From an uncultured Mucilaginibacter sp. (GTDB taxonomy: Bacteria > Bacteroidota > Bacteroidia > Sphingobacteriales > Sphingobacteriaceae): 64,000 bases of DNA. A model generated the notes under the pieces. It saw only the letters and a list, made by a program, of their open reading frames with translations. It was not told where the DNA came from and made no database searches. The position numbers and the translations under genes are program-made. The stretch covers positions 124,001 to 188,000 of the forward strand of contig CAIPFE010000019.1 in NCBI GenBank assembly GCA_903864275.1. The letters are read 5' to 3'. Of this stretch, positions 1 through 8,068 are shown piece after piece; position 1 is the stretch's first letter; every line of letters starts with the position of its first letter.

Positions 1-2
1 GC

Positions 3-398
3 GATCCTGTTTTTATTACGTTAACAGGCGGAAGCATCGGTTTCCAGATCGGCGTACAGTCGGTAGACCTGGTGCTGGTGTTCCGTCATAAGGGCGTTTT
101 GACAAAGGTTAAGAATGGCGATTTTACCATTGGGGGCGATGCTTCGGCTGCAGCCGGCCCTGTGGGCAGAAGCACTTCCGCCAATACCGACTATAAGTTG
201 GAGGCCGAAGTTTATTCGTATTCGCGCAGCCGCGGCTTGTTTGCCGGGATAAGCATCAACGGATCAAACCTGGGTATTGATAAAAAGGCCAATGCCAATT
301 ACTACGGGTCGGACATTAGCTCGCACGATATTTTTGACACCGCAACGAGCAAAACTGAAGCCGTAAGAATGCTGAAGGAAACGTTGGCATCTTTGTAA
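3..398 (+). CDS. SYLF (YSC84-like) lipid-binding domain protein, 5' truncated
   Basis: The reading frame is open from base 3, so the gene begins upstream of the window; 131 C-terminal residues and the stop are visible. The frame reads GSIGFQIGVQSVDLVLVF, then a Gly/Ala-rich segment ending in KLEAEVYSYSRSRGLFAGISI, then a Tyr-Tyr-Gly segment. This is the usual layout of the C-terminal half of SYLF/YSC84 domains, which bind phosphoinositide-like lipids in eukaryotes; bacterial versions are mostly secreted or periplasmic and of uncertain role. No signal peptide can be judged because the N-terminus is missing. A strong intrinsic terminator follows. The family call is fairly secure; the function in bacteria is not. 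Confidence 0.8.
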   Translation, partial: DPVFITLTGGSIGFQIGVQSVDLVLVFRHKGVLTKVKNGDFTIGGDASAAAGPVGRSTSANTDYKLEAEVYSYSRSRGLFAGISINGSNLGIDKKANANYYGSDISSHDIFDTATSKTEAVRMLKETLASL

Positions 399-423
399 TT
401 CGTAACTATCGCCCGAAAAAGCG

Positions 424-456
424 AAATGCCCGGTTATTGATGCCGGGCATTTTTAT
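424..456 (+). terminator. Rho-independent terminator after the SYLF gene
   Basis: A 10-bp stem (AAATGCCCGG pairing with CCGGGCATTT) with a loop of about 9 nt is followed by a T-rich run, 25 nt downstream of the stop codon. Confidence 0.8.
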
Positions 457-509
457 TGTTTCTTCTGTATAACTTAAATTATTTTTTGTCGAAACGTTAG
501 TTGCAGCTT

Positions 510-544
510 CTTTCGGACTTCCGGACTTTACTGACTTTCGGACT
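510..544. repeat. Dispersed TCCGAAAGTC-type repeat, copy 1
   Basis: This 35-nt tract consists of spaced CGGACTT/CGGACTTT words. Its reverse complement is almost identical to bases 42590-42623, where the tract also sits beside a gene end. It lies between the terminator at 424 and the 3' end of the minus-strand gene that stops at 553. Confidence 0.6.
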
Positions 545-552
545 AATCAAAA

Positions 553-2184
553 CTATTCCACCACCGCGTCAAAAGCGCTGTTCAATATTTTACCGTCGCG
601 CTTCATTTGTATCCAAATACGGTAATTACCCGGAGAAGGAAACGCATAGGGAAACGTAACCATTCCATCCATTGCCGGCATGGCCATTCCCTTCATGCCT
701 GCGTTTAAGTAAACGTTACGCTCATCTTCGCTCATCAGCCGGATATTGGTGATGACATGATTAATACTGTCAATAAAATGTGTCGCATCGGGTAAAAGCG
801 GCACTTTCCCGTTGCCTTTTATCCGGTCTTGAATGATCTCCTGCGATGCCATTGAATACGTGCCAACCGGGTGCAAATGAACATATACCGAGCCATCGTA
901 TTTTAATATGACCGCGTGGCCCATCATACCCATGTAAGGCTGCAATTTAGCTGGTTGCCCCGAAGGGTCCTTAATAGCAAAGGTAAGCGGATAAATTTTA
1001 TTGGCTTCAAAAGGCGTATTGGCTGTATGCTGCCAGGTGGCCGTCGACCCATCGGCCAGTTTCATTTCGATACCCGGCTTGCCGCATACCAGGGTGGTTT
1101 TGCCGGTGTAGGTATTTTTATTTTCGTTAATAGCATTCGAGATAACGTAGGTATCGTCAGGATCGTGGTATAATGCCTGGCTGATATTCGATGCATTTTG
1201 CATCACAGGTTTTTCGGGTATGGTTACTGTATCGCTTATAGTTTCGGTAAAACCGCTCCATCTTACTATATCGCCGAATACCAGGTAGCGCCCAGCCGGT
1301 AAGTCAGGCAACGTCACGAGGTAATTTATACTGTCCTTGCGTATGGGGTGCAGGTGCGCGAAAACGTCTTCAGTTTTTTCCCTGATCAAAAATAAATGCA
1401 TCAGTTTGCCATGATCAGGCACCACGTAGCTCATTGATTCGCCGTTCTTTCGTAACCATGCCGAATCGATATTTAACTGTAAAACCATTTGATTGCCATC
1501 CCTTAAAATACTGGTATGGGCTAAAGGGGCCTTATACATAAACCTCCGGTAATTGCTGCTCCACGAATTCCACCAGGCTGACCCTCCGTACAAAATGGCA
1601 AAAAGTATAACAGCTGTGATAGCTATTGCGATGTATCTTTTCCTGGCCGATGGCTTTGTCGTAGCGCCCGGCGCTGCGACGGCATCGGACACGCTTGCGC
1701 CGATGATTGTTATCATTAGTATCACCAATAATAAACCTAAAGCTGCCAGCCCCCAATCGAGCGATGCAGGCATCGTTCTTTGCGCGGTTGACACCGCCAT
1801 AACAGGTATAATAGCCGAACCATTGCCTAACGGCCCATCAACTGTTACCCGCATGCTGGCTACGCCGCTTTGCATCAGCCATACCAGGCCCTGGTATTGG
1901 CCTGCGGTCCCTTTTACAGGCAACGCTTCATCGGCTTTTGGCGAACCTTTATCCCCGGCATACCAATATACGGGTTGAAGATATACGTGGTAAACCGGCT
2001 GGTTATCGATATAAACAGAAGTGGTAGCCGTTCCTGGGATTACATCGGGCGGGTTTACATTTACCATAATAGTGTATGGCCCTGCCTTGCCCTGGTAAAT
2101 AACACCAGGACTGCCAACGTGCGCCGAAAGCGAAAAGCTTATAAAAACCAGGAAAGCGAAAAGGCAAATTTTTACTGATCTCAT
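553..2184 (-). CDS. Secreted/membrane-anchored protein with two HLHP (YtkA/FixH-like) modules
   Basis: 543 residues starting at the ATG at 2184, whose ATGA overlaps the upstream gene's stop; the longer frame from 2214 would put a charged stretch before the signal peptide. Visible parts: signal peptide (1-21), a beta-rich extracytoplasmic region (about 25-130), two membrane segments (about 142-163 and 184-205), then two related modules. Module 1 has H258, H263 and FAHLHP near 275-280; module 2 has YMGMMGH near 417-423 and VHLHP near 435-439. A Met-rich AMPAMDG stretch lies near the C-terminus. Histidine/methionine patterns of this kind occur in YtkA/FixH-like, copper-linked extracytoplasmic proteins; metal binding is my inference. 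It is the last gene of a three-gene membrane operon. No enzymatic function can be assigned. Confidence 0.75.
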   Translation of the reverse strand: MRSVKICLFAFLVFISFSLSAHVGSPGVIYQGKAGPYTIMVNVNPPDVIPGTATTSVYIDNQPVYHVYLQPVYWYAGDKGSPKADEALPVKGTAGQYQGLVWLMQSGVASMRVTVDGPLGNGSAIIPVMAVSTAQRTMPASLDWGLAALGLLLVILMITIIGASVSDAVAAPGATTKPSARKRYIAIAITAVILFAILYGGSAWWNSWSSNYRRFMYKAPLAHTSILRDGNQMVLQLNIDSAWLRKNGESMSYVVPDHGKLMHLFLIREKTEDVFAHLHPIRKDSINYLVTLPDLPAGRYLVFGDIVRWSGFTETISDTVTIPEKPVMQNASNISQALYHDPDDTYVISNAINENKNTYTGKTTLVCGKPGIEMKLADGSTATWQHTANTPFEANKIYPLTFAIKDPSGQPAKLQPYMGMMGHAVILKYDGSVYVHLHPVGTYSMASQEIIQDRIKGNGKVPLLPDATHFIDSINHVITNIRLMSEDERNVYLNAGMKGMAMPAMDGMVTFPYAFPSPGNYRIWIQMKRDGKILNSAFDAVVE

Positions 2185-3377
2185 CTCTGTACCCTTTTCA
2201 TCCAGCCGCCCCATACGTAGCCCAGCAGTCCAGAAAGTATAGCTAATACACCTGCGATGAGCATGCCGATAACCAGGCTTGACCCTGTATCAATGCGCTG
2301 CGGGTGAAAAGCATAACGGTATGGCCAGTCTGGGTTTGCGCCGAAATACCAGGCGTAGGAGCCAAAAAACCAGTTGCGCGCAAGTGGGGAGGTTTGCAGG
2401 AATGCTCCAAAATACCATTGCGCTATAAAAAATACCAGTAAAAACGATAGTGCGGCCAGCATCACTTTTATAAAGGGCTTTTTATTTTCGAGCCTGAAAA
2501 ATACAATATCAATTGCCAATGCCGGGACGATCAGCAGCAAGGGAAAATGGAATGGCTGGTAATGATCAAAATGATTTAACACCGGGCCCAATCGCGGAGT
2601 AGCATGAAAGAGCTGTAGACCCCATAGCATTATTAATAATACAGCCATATAAACCGCGGCTGTCAATGTTGCTGCCCAGCGCATTTTTGAGGCACGGGCA
2701 ACGGCAATTAAAAAAAGCGGGAACAATATGGCGCCAACCTGGTAACATAAAGCGCTATGGGAACGCGCCTTGTTCAAATATTCGGAAAATAAAGTATAGA
2801 GCGAGGTAAGCAATAAGCCGGCTGCAATAGCAAACAGCATTTTATGCACTACTGTGCCACCGCTTTTTGTAGCATGTAATGAAGATAATACTGCCACCAT
2901 TGCCCCAAACTGGATCATCATTATGCCAAGGGCGAGCAGCGTATGCGGCGGTGAAAGGATAACTACGTCCAGCCCATAGGTATTGTGCCACCAATCGTCA
3001 AAAGGGGCGGAGGTCAGCATGGCAATGGCCCCCCATATACAAAACATAGCCCCGAGCGGGCCATAAAATACGCCCCAGAATTTTACGCTCGATTGTTTTT
3101 CGAAAGCGGAACCCCAGAATGTAGTCCTTAACACCTGGTACGATGAAAATAATCCTGCCAAAATCGCCCCAAGGTAAATAACATCATGGGGCGGGGCCAG
3201 CAAACCATCGCGGCCAATACTGGTATGCCACGAAATATCCCATATCAGGCCGACAATGATGCACAGCGACGAAAATACGCTGGCATAAACATAAGGCTGG
3301 ATAGCATGTTCAATTGTTGCCTTTTTTGGTTGATGGATGGCAGCATGTGCCTGGGGTATGCGTATTGAACTGTCCAT
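2181..3377 (-). CDS. Polytopic membrane protein with duplicated D-x2-WH...PPH motif
   Basis: 398 residues, very hydrophobic, with about 9-11 predicted membrane segments and a short cytoplasmic-looking N-terminus. I do not recognise a named family. Two stretches exactly 80 residues apart share one pattern: D47, W50, H51, G55, D57, P62-P63-H64, L69-G70 against D127, W130, H131, G135, D137, P143-P144-H145, L150-G151. A further His/Asp-rich loop (NHFDHYQPFHF) lies at 268-278. Conserved His/Asp at membrane edges suggests bound metal or haem (inference). The stop overlaps the start of the HLHP protein by 4 bp and the gene follows a 112-residue membrane protein after 36 bp, so the three probably form one complex or pathway. 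Confidence 0.75.
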   Translation of the reverse strand: MDSSIRIPQAHAAIHQPKKATIEHAIQPYVYASVFSSLCIIVGLIWDISWHTSIGRDGLLAPPHDVIYLGAILAGLFSSYQVLRTTFWGSAFEKQSSVKFWGVFYGPLGAMFCIWGAIAMLTSAPFDDWWHNTYGLDVVILSPPHTLLALGIMMIQFGAMVAVLSSLHATKSGGTVVHKMLFAIAAGLLLTSLYTLFSEYLNKARSHSALCYQVGAILFPLFLIAVARASKMRWAATLTAAVYMAVLLIMLWGLQLFHATPRLGPVLNHFDHYQPFHFPLLLIVPALAIDIVFFRLENKKPFIKVMLAALSFLLVFFIAQWYFGAFLQTSPLARNWFFGSYAWYFGANPDWPYRYAFHPQRIDTGSSLVIGMLIAGVLAILSGLLGYVWGGWMKRVQR

Positions 3378-3413
3378 TTTTGCTTAAGGTTAAATTTGGT
3401 ATAAAATTATGCA

Positions 3414-3752
3414 TTATTTTCCAAACGCTCGTTTAAGCAACACTCCCGATAGAGCAGCCATCCCTCCAACAATCCCGCCTATTAAAACGGTTACAACCAA
3501 TAGCCATATCCAGTTATTAGGCAGCGGGAATAATTGCACCACCCGGCTGGCCAGGATGTGATCGTTCGGGATACTTTTGAAAAGGGCCAGGACTGTCCAC
3601 CCAATAAATACAGCCGCAAAACCCGACCAAAAAGATTGCCCCGGTGTTTTACCGATAAAAAATGCGGCTACAAAAGCGGCTATAGTTACCACCCACCATG
3701 GCAAAAAGTAACCGCTGGCAAAAGATAGAATAAGGACGATTAAAAAAAGCAT
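3414..3752 (-). CDS. Small four-helix membrane protein, function unknown
   Basis: 112 residues with about four hydrophobic segments (near 1-18, 22-38, 40-60 and 80-105), few charges, and a basic C-terminus (LLKRAFGK). It is the first gene of the minus-strand operon that continues with the duplicated-motif membrane protein and the HLHP protein. No enzymatic motif is visible. Given the operon, it may be a small subunit or assembly partner; this is inference only. Confidence 0.65.
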   Translation of the reverse strand: MLFLIVLILSFASGYFLPWWVVTIAAFVAAFFIGKTPGQSFWSGFAAVFIGWTVLALFKSIPNDHILASRVVQLFPLPNNWIWLLVVTVLIGGIVGGMAALSGVLLKRAFGK

Positions 3753-3803
3753 ATTATCAATATAAGTCGGTTAACGATAATTTTCCAATTTTTCAAAATG
3801 CAA

Positions 3804-3885
3804 AAAATCAATCGGCTGATAATCAGGTGTTCACGTAATTATTATTCCTGTGTTCGTGCGAAGTGAACGCGAACATGAACGCTTG
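3804..3885 (-). repeat. 82-bp dispersed intergenic repeat, copy 1
   Basis: Bases 3849-3885 are the exact reverse complement of 25841-25877 (37 bp identical), and similarity with a few substitutions and one small gap continues to about 3804 (matching to about 25922). Both copies lie just downstream of a stop codon and have the same orientation relative to the preceding gene. Each contains GTTCG/CGAAC arms able to form a small hairpin. Confidence 0.8.
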
Positions 3886-3921
3886 CCTCTTTATTCATGC
3901 CAAATAATCTTCATAATACAT

Positions 3922-6357
3922 CTACTTACTTAACGTCAGGGTTGACTTAATTCTTCCTGAATTTTCATTTGCCGATTTCAAAAACAGCAATTCATTCAAT
4001 TTTCCATCCCTCCAGGTCTCGAACATATCTTTATAAAAAAAGCTGCCGGGATTGCCCGACTCGCCGCCAGGGAAAACGCCGTAACCCTTTACATCCAGCC
4101 CCATTTGTACTACCATGCGCCACGAAGGCCCATTATTATTCTTTAGTGCATTGATCACGCCACCCCTGCCGCCTGCTGGAAAGTCGCCCGATCCAAATCC
4201 CGGCAAACTAGCCAGGTGATTGATGAACGTTCTTTTTACCATGCCCCATTGCCATTTTTCGCCCGGTTTACCAAATTTACGCACCAACTCTTCGACGGTC
4301 GCATTAAACGACAGGTTAACTATATCTGCTGCGTTCTCTTTCACTGCTGTATGCGCATTGTCAAACCATTTGGAGTTGGGCTCGGTTAACAGCAATTTTT
4401 CGGTGCGGTCGTATGATGGGAATTTCAGGAATACGCCTTTAACATCAAACCTGTCGCGCCAGGTGGTATCGTAAAATTTGATCCACCATTTATTAAAAAT
4501 ACTCGCACCTAAGGAAGTTGCCGTGTAACGTTTATCCCATTTCTTAATAATATCGTAGGCTGCCAACTGATCCTTATCCATTTTCGAGGTATCAAGATAT
4601 TTAAGCATGGTTGGCAAAACATCCTGTGCCAGTATGCTGTAAGTATCCATTTGCATCATGCGCATGCTGTCGATTGTTGCATTTTTCATCGTGCCAAGCT
4701 TGTCGTTAATACGTTTACCACGATAGTACTGATCAAAACGCCAATTAATATAATATGGATAGGTCGGGTCGGTTGATGATTGGTTGGCCGAGCTTACGAA
4801 ACCGCGCGGCGGGTTTTTAACGGTAGGGTTTTGTTCGGGCGGTATCCAGCCTTGCCAGTCGTTGGCAGGATCGCTTCCGTCTAAAATAAATTTTCCCTGG
4901 TCTTTAAATTTTAAGGGGAACTTGCCATTTGGGGTAATGGCAATATCTTTGTCGGAACTTGCAAAAATGAAGTTCTGCGCCGGAGCGGTATAATAGGTCA
5001 GCGCTTTCCGGTAATCAGCATAGTTCTTGCCCCGGTTCAGCAGGTAAAAGCACATAAACTCGTCCGATTCATCGTGGGCAATCCATCTTAACGCATTCCC
5101 TATAGGAACTGTTGGGTCGCCGTCGGCCGGTTTTTTTGATGCATCTTCATAAACAACGGGGCCATGGTGGGTATAAAGTACCGTATCAATTACCGGGGCC
5201 CGGTCAAGTATATTAATCACTTCCACACGTTTGTTTACCTTGTTCCATTGGTTATTGTACCAGTATTCATTTTTCGTCTTGTCTTTAAACTTAACCTGGT
5301 ACCAATCCAGCACATCGGCATCCACATTGGTAACGCCCCAGCTGATATTTTGGTTATAGCCAATTACAATACCCGGTGCGCCCGGCAACGATACCCCATA
5401 AACATTTACGGTAGGCGACGACATTTGCACCTGGTACCAGATGGACGGGAATGTTAGGTCCAAATGTGGGTCATTAGCAAGGATAGGATAGCCGGAAGCC
5501 GATTTACTGCCACTGATCGCCCAGTTATTGCTGCCAACGCCCTCTTCAATTTCATGGGTCTTAATGTTTTCGGTCATTTGCGCTAAAAACCCTGTCGAAG
5601 GTTTTGGGATAGGCTGCGGTTTAAAGTCCCATTTGGTGCCAACCGGGATAATAGGGTCTTCAAAATATGGATAATCAGGGAAAAGATCGTTCACATCTTT
5701 CACCCCAAAGCGTTTTAAATTATTGGTCATACCAAACTGGTCTGAGCCGCCCGCAAGCGTCTCCGACATCAGCTTAAGCAAGAAGGCACAGTTTATTGGT
5801 TTCCAGTCTTCGGGCGCGTAATTCAGTAGTTTAAACTCAATTGGGTAATCCTTAGGTGCAAGGCTATGGATATAACTGTTCACCCCATCAGTATAAGCCA
5901 TCACCATCATTTTGGATAAGGGATTTTTCAGTATCCCTTTAAGCGTATTTTCAGCACCGTAAACCATTCCCATTCGCCGGTTATAACGGTCGATTTCCAG
6001 GGCTTTTGGGCCTATCACTTCTGATAACCTGCCTGATGCCTTCCGTGTTTGGATGTCCATTTCCCAAAGGCGGTCGCGGGCGGTAACATAACCCTGCGCG
6101 TAGTATGCGTCATGGTCATTTTGTGCGAAAATATGTGGAATGCGGTGTTCATCATACCTGATTATTACCTTATCCAATAAGCCCGTTAACTTCAGGTTTT
6201 CGGCAGCGAGGATATGCTTGCTTTCGGCGTTTTGCCAGAAACCGGTTGAAGGATTAAGGAATGTACCGATAGGAGGGATATCGCCAAATTTGTTATCCAA
6301 TGCCCATATCATTGCTATGGTTACGGCCATGGAAAGAAAAGCTTTAACAAACTTCAT
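3922..6357 (-). CDS. Penicillin acylase family Ntn-hydrolase (peptidase S45)
   Basis: 811 residues, the usual size for unprocessed penicillin/acylhomoserine-lactone acylases. An N-terminal hydrophobic signal or anchor is at about 5-20. The alpha-chain region carries the family pattern RDRLWEMD...SGRLSEVIG. The likely autoproteolysis site is G-S276-N-N-W-A: the Ser becomes the N-terminal nucleophile of the beta chain. Family features downstream include NDPHLDLTFPSIWYQV, the G-I-V-I-G-YN segment, and FVSSANQ in the beta chain. These enzymes cleave amide bonds of acylated small molecules in the periplasm; the substrate (beta-lactam, N-acyl-homoserine lactone or other) cannot be read from sequence. 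It is probably monocistronic; a repeat element lies 36 bp past its stop. Confidence 0.93.
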   Translation of the reverse strand: MKFVKAFLSMAVTIAMIWALDNKFGDIPPIGTFLNPSTGFWQNAESKHILAAENLKLTGLLDKVIIRYDEHRIPHIFAQNDHDAYYAQGYVTARDRLWEMDIQTRKASGRLSEVIGPKALEIDRYNRRMGMVYGAENTLKGILKNPLSKMMVMAYTDGVNSYIHSLAPKDYPIEFKLLNYAPEDWKPINCAFLLKLMSETLAGGSDQFGMTNNLKRFGVKDVNDLFPDYPYFEDPIIPVGTKWDFKPQPIPKPSTGFLAQMTENIKTHEIEEGVGSNNWAISGSKSASGYPILANDPHLDLTFPSIWYQVQMSSPTVNVYGVSLPGAPGIVIGYNQNISWGVTNVDADVLDWYQVKFKDKTKNEYWYNNQWNKVNKRVEVINILDRAPVIDTVLYTHHGPVVYEDASKKPADGDPTVPIGNALRWIAHDESDEFMCFYLLNRGKNYADYRKALTYYTAPAQNFIFASSDKDIAITPNGKFPLKFKDQGKFILDGSDPANDWQGWIPPEQNPTVKNPPRGFVSSANQSSTDPTYPYYINWRFDQYYRGKRINDKLGTMKNATIDSMRMMQMDTYSILAQDVLPTMLKYLDTSKMDKDQLAAYDIIKKWDKRYTATSLGASIFNKWWIKFYDTTWRDRFDVKGVFLKFPSYDRTEKLLLTEPNSKWFDNAHTAVKENAADIVNLSFNATVEELVRKFGKPGEKWQWGMVKRTFINHLASLPGFGSGDFPAGGRGGVINALKNNNGPSWRMVVQMGLDVKGYGVFPGGESGNPGSFFYKDMFETWRDGKLNELLFLKSANENSGRIKSTLTLSK

Positions 6358-6439
6358 CGGGCTGTGTTTATCGGGACAAGATAAGGAAAAGGGAATTAAG
6401 TTGGATAACGATTTATAAATTGTTGGGTAGTGAGTAAAT

Positions 6440-6585
6440 GGTTTTGGATTAAGCCAGCCATTTTATTATAAAATAAAAAAGCCCTGGGTCATGAGCCTTT
6501 TTTTGGGACCCGGGACTTAGGACTTTTACCTATGAACTATAACCCATGAACTTTGAACTTCCGGCTATGAACCGTGAACAATAAA
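6440..6585. repeat. Degenerate word-like tract between lipoprotein and acylase genes
   Basis: After an imperfect hairpin (AGCCCTGGGTC ... GACCCGGGACT, about 6479-6517) the sequence repeats ATGAAC/TTGAAC-type words (TATGAACT, CCATGAACTTTGAAC, CTATGAACCGTGAAC) up to the stop of the lipoprotein gene. No gene here. Confidence 0.45.
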
Positions 6586-6586
6586 A

Positions 6587-7177
6587 CTACTTCTTACGCA
6601 ACACAACGCTGAACCTGTGGCTCCCGAACGAGTTGGTATCCGCTTTATCCAAATTAAAAGCATAGGATGGATAAAGGCGAAAATCAAGTGAATCTTTTTT
6701 ATAACTGTCTTTGAGCCAAATATCAATTGTTGCCGGTATAGTGCTTATAGTGAGCATATTTAAATTGTAAATGCCGCTTGTTTTGGCGTTTACAGCAAGG
6801 GCAACGGTGGTGCCTCTTGATACAAGGGGAAGCTGGTTAATACCTAACGATACATGATCACTGGACAAGCTTGACAAACTTTCCGGACCGGATCCTCCGA
6901 ACGAAGGAGCATCTTCACTTTTAACAAAAGCAGCATGAGCGGCCGGGTTAAAATCGATCAAAATATTAGAGAAATTGGTCGCGTCTTTGGCCAGTTGAAT
7001 CCGCAGGTACCCCTTTGTAGTGTCGTTGCTTGCGGTATCCTGGTTTAACGATGTAGTTGAAGCAACTACCTTCGGGCTAACCGTGTTTGGCGTAACTACA
7101 GGTGCGACAGCGTCTTTCTGACAAGATGATAAATATATTATTGTAAATGATAAAAGAGCAAAGATTCTGTATTTCAT
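6587..7177 (-). CDS. Lipoprotein, possibly DUF4382-like
   Basis: 196 residues beginning with a type II signal peptide; the lipobox is LSSC near residues 16-19. After a Thr/Val/Asn-rich linker, a beta-rich domain starts with GYLRIQLAKDATNFSNILID, which resembles the opening strands of DUF4382 lipoproteins, although the match is only by eye. The C-terminus ends FSVVLRKK. It is probably anchored in the outer or inner membrane. No neighbouring gene suggests a role. Function unknown. Confidence 0.7.
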   Translation of the reverse strand: MKYRIFALLSFTIIYLSSCQKDAVAPVVTPNTVSPKVVASTTSLNQDTASNDTTKGYLRIQLAKDATNFSNILIDFNPAAHAAFVKSEDAPSFGGSGPESLSSLSSDHVSLGINQLPLVSRGTTVALAVNAKTSGIYNLNMLTISTIPATIDIWLKDSYKKDSLDFRLYPSYAFNLDKADTNSFGSHRFSVVLRKK

Positions 7178-7557
7178 TTTCTTGTTTGGTTATCAAATTC
7201 CGCATCAGCACTTAAACTTATTCCTGATACACGTATTTATACGGGTTTAAAAAAATTAAGTTTAGTTTAATATTTCCTTGTTTTCAAGACGGAGAGAGTG
7301 GGGGATAAATATAATATGATCGTACAAAAGAAAGTGAATATTCAGAAGAGAAGAATGTATACATCATGGAATAACAAATCAACTTTGACCTTTGAATTTA
7401 GAACTAAAACTACGAATGCATTGATTTATAGGTGACCATTGGTATTCCTTCGCCAGCAAAAACTGATGTCGGAGAGCATTGCGTCTTTGATAGACCCAAT
7501 AAATGGGACGGGTGATGTCCGGATAATCACGGTGGAAACTCAACGCGTTCCCAAAGA
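7178..7557. other. 380-bp gap with a possible decayed reading frame
   Basis: The first ~200 bp are AT-rich and include the promoter region of the lipoprotein gene. Bases about 7430-7555 have a coding-like composition: the minus strand is open without stops over about 45 codons, and the plus strand is open for about 27 codons. Neither frame has a convincing start, and I recognise no family. It could be a gene remnant. Confidence 0.3.
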
Positions 7558-7839
7558 TTAGAATGAATATCTATAGGGGGATGCCGTTTTATCTTTTTTT
7601 AGTTCATTATTTGCTTCCATGTCGAGTGTCACCCAAAACAAATTCCATTGAACAACACCTTGAATATTGATCCCTTTATTTTGCAGGTCCGCATTTACAT
7701 CTGATAATAATTCATCAAACGACGCCGTTTTTCTTATGCCCAGGCAATCAATGAAAGAGGTTTTTAAGGTATCGTATTTCACTTTATCCATCGAAATTGC
7801 TTTTTTACCTTCCGGGTGCTTTAATTGAATTTTTTCCAT
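7558..7839 (-). CDS. Small conserved-looking cytosolic protein, unknown function
   Basis: 93 residues, MEKIQLKHPEGKKAISMDK followed by a helical-looking segment (YDTLKTSFIDCLG) and a C-terminal half rich in Asn/Asp. There is no signal peptide or membrane segment. The opening is reminiscent of small proteins in the DUF6958 group, but I am not certain. It is divergent from the GH13 gene at 8069 with about 230 bp between them, so the two may share a regulatory region. Confidence 0.55.
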   Translation of the reverse strand: MEKIQLKHPEGKKAISMDKVKYDTLKTSFIDCLGIRKTASFDELLSDVNADLQNKGINIQGVVQWNLFWVTLDMEANNELKKDKTASPYRYSF

Positions 7840-8015
7840 ATTTTATATTTCTTGTCAGGGCACTGGTTAGCGTGTTGAATTACGCTGGACAATATAATAG
7901 CCCGCGTAGCTAAATAATTATAAAGATAAATAAAAGGTATTTCTTTTTTTATTTCAGGCTTTTGGGCTTCCCAACACAATCTTTTTCATTTCCCCCTAAC
8001 ATGTCATAATTATTT

Positions 8016-8023
8016 TAAATTTG
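8016..8023 (+). promoter_or_regulatory. Putative Bacteroidota -7 box (TAAATTTG)
   Basis: TAAATTTG matches the TAnnTTTG -7 consensus of Bacteroidota sigma factors, 45 bp upstream of the GH13 start at 8069. No clear -33 TTTG is visible. Confidence 0.4.
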
Positions 8024-8068
8024 AAACGCGGTAAATGAGAAGACGATGCCGCCCAATTAAATCCTGGT

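Noticed and set aside
3804..3885. Insertion sequence end
   Set aside because: No transposase, no terminal inverted repeats and no target duplication are visible near either copy; treated as an intergenic repeat.
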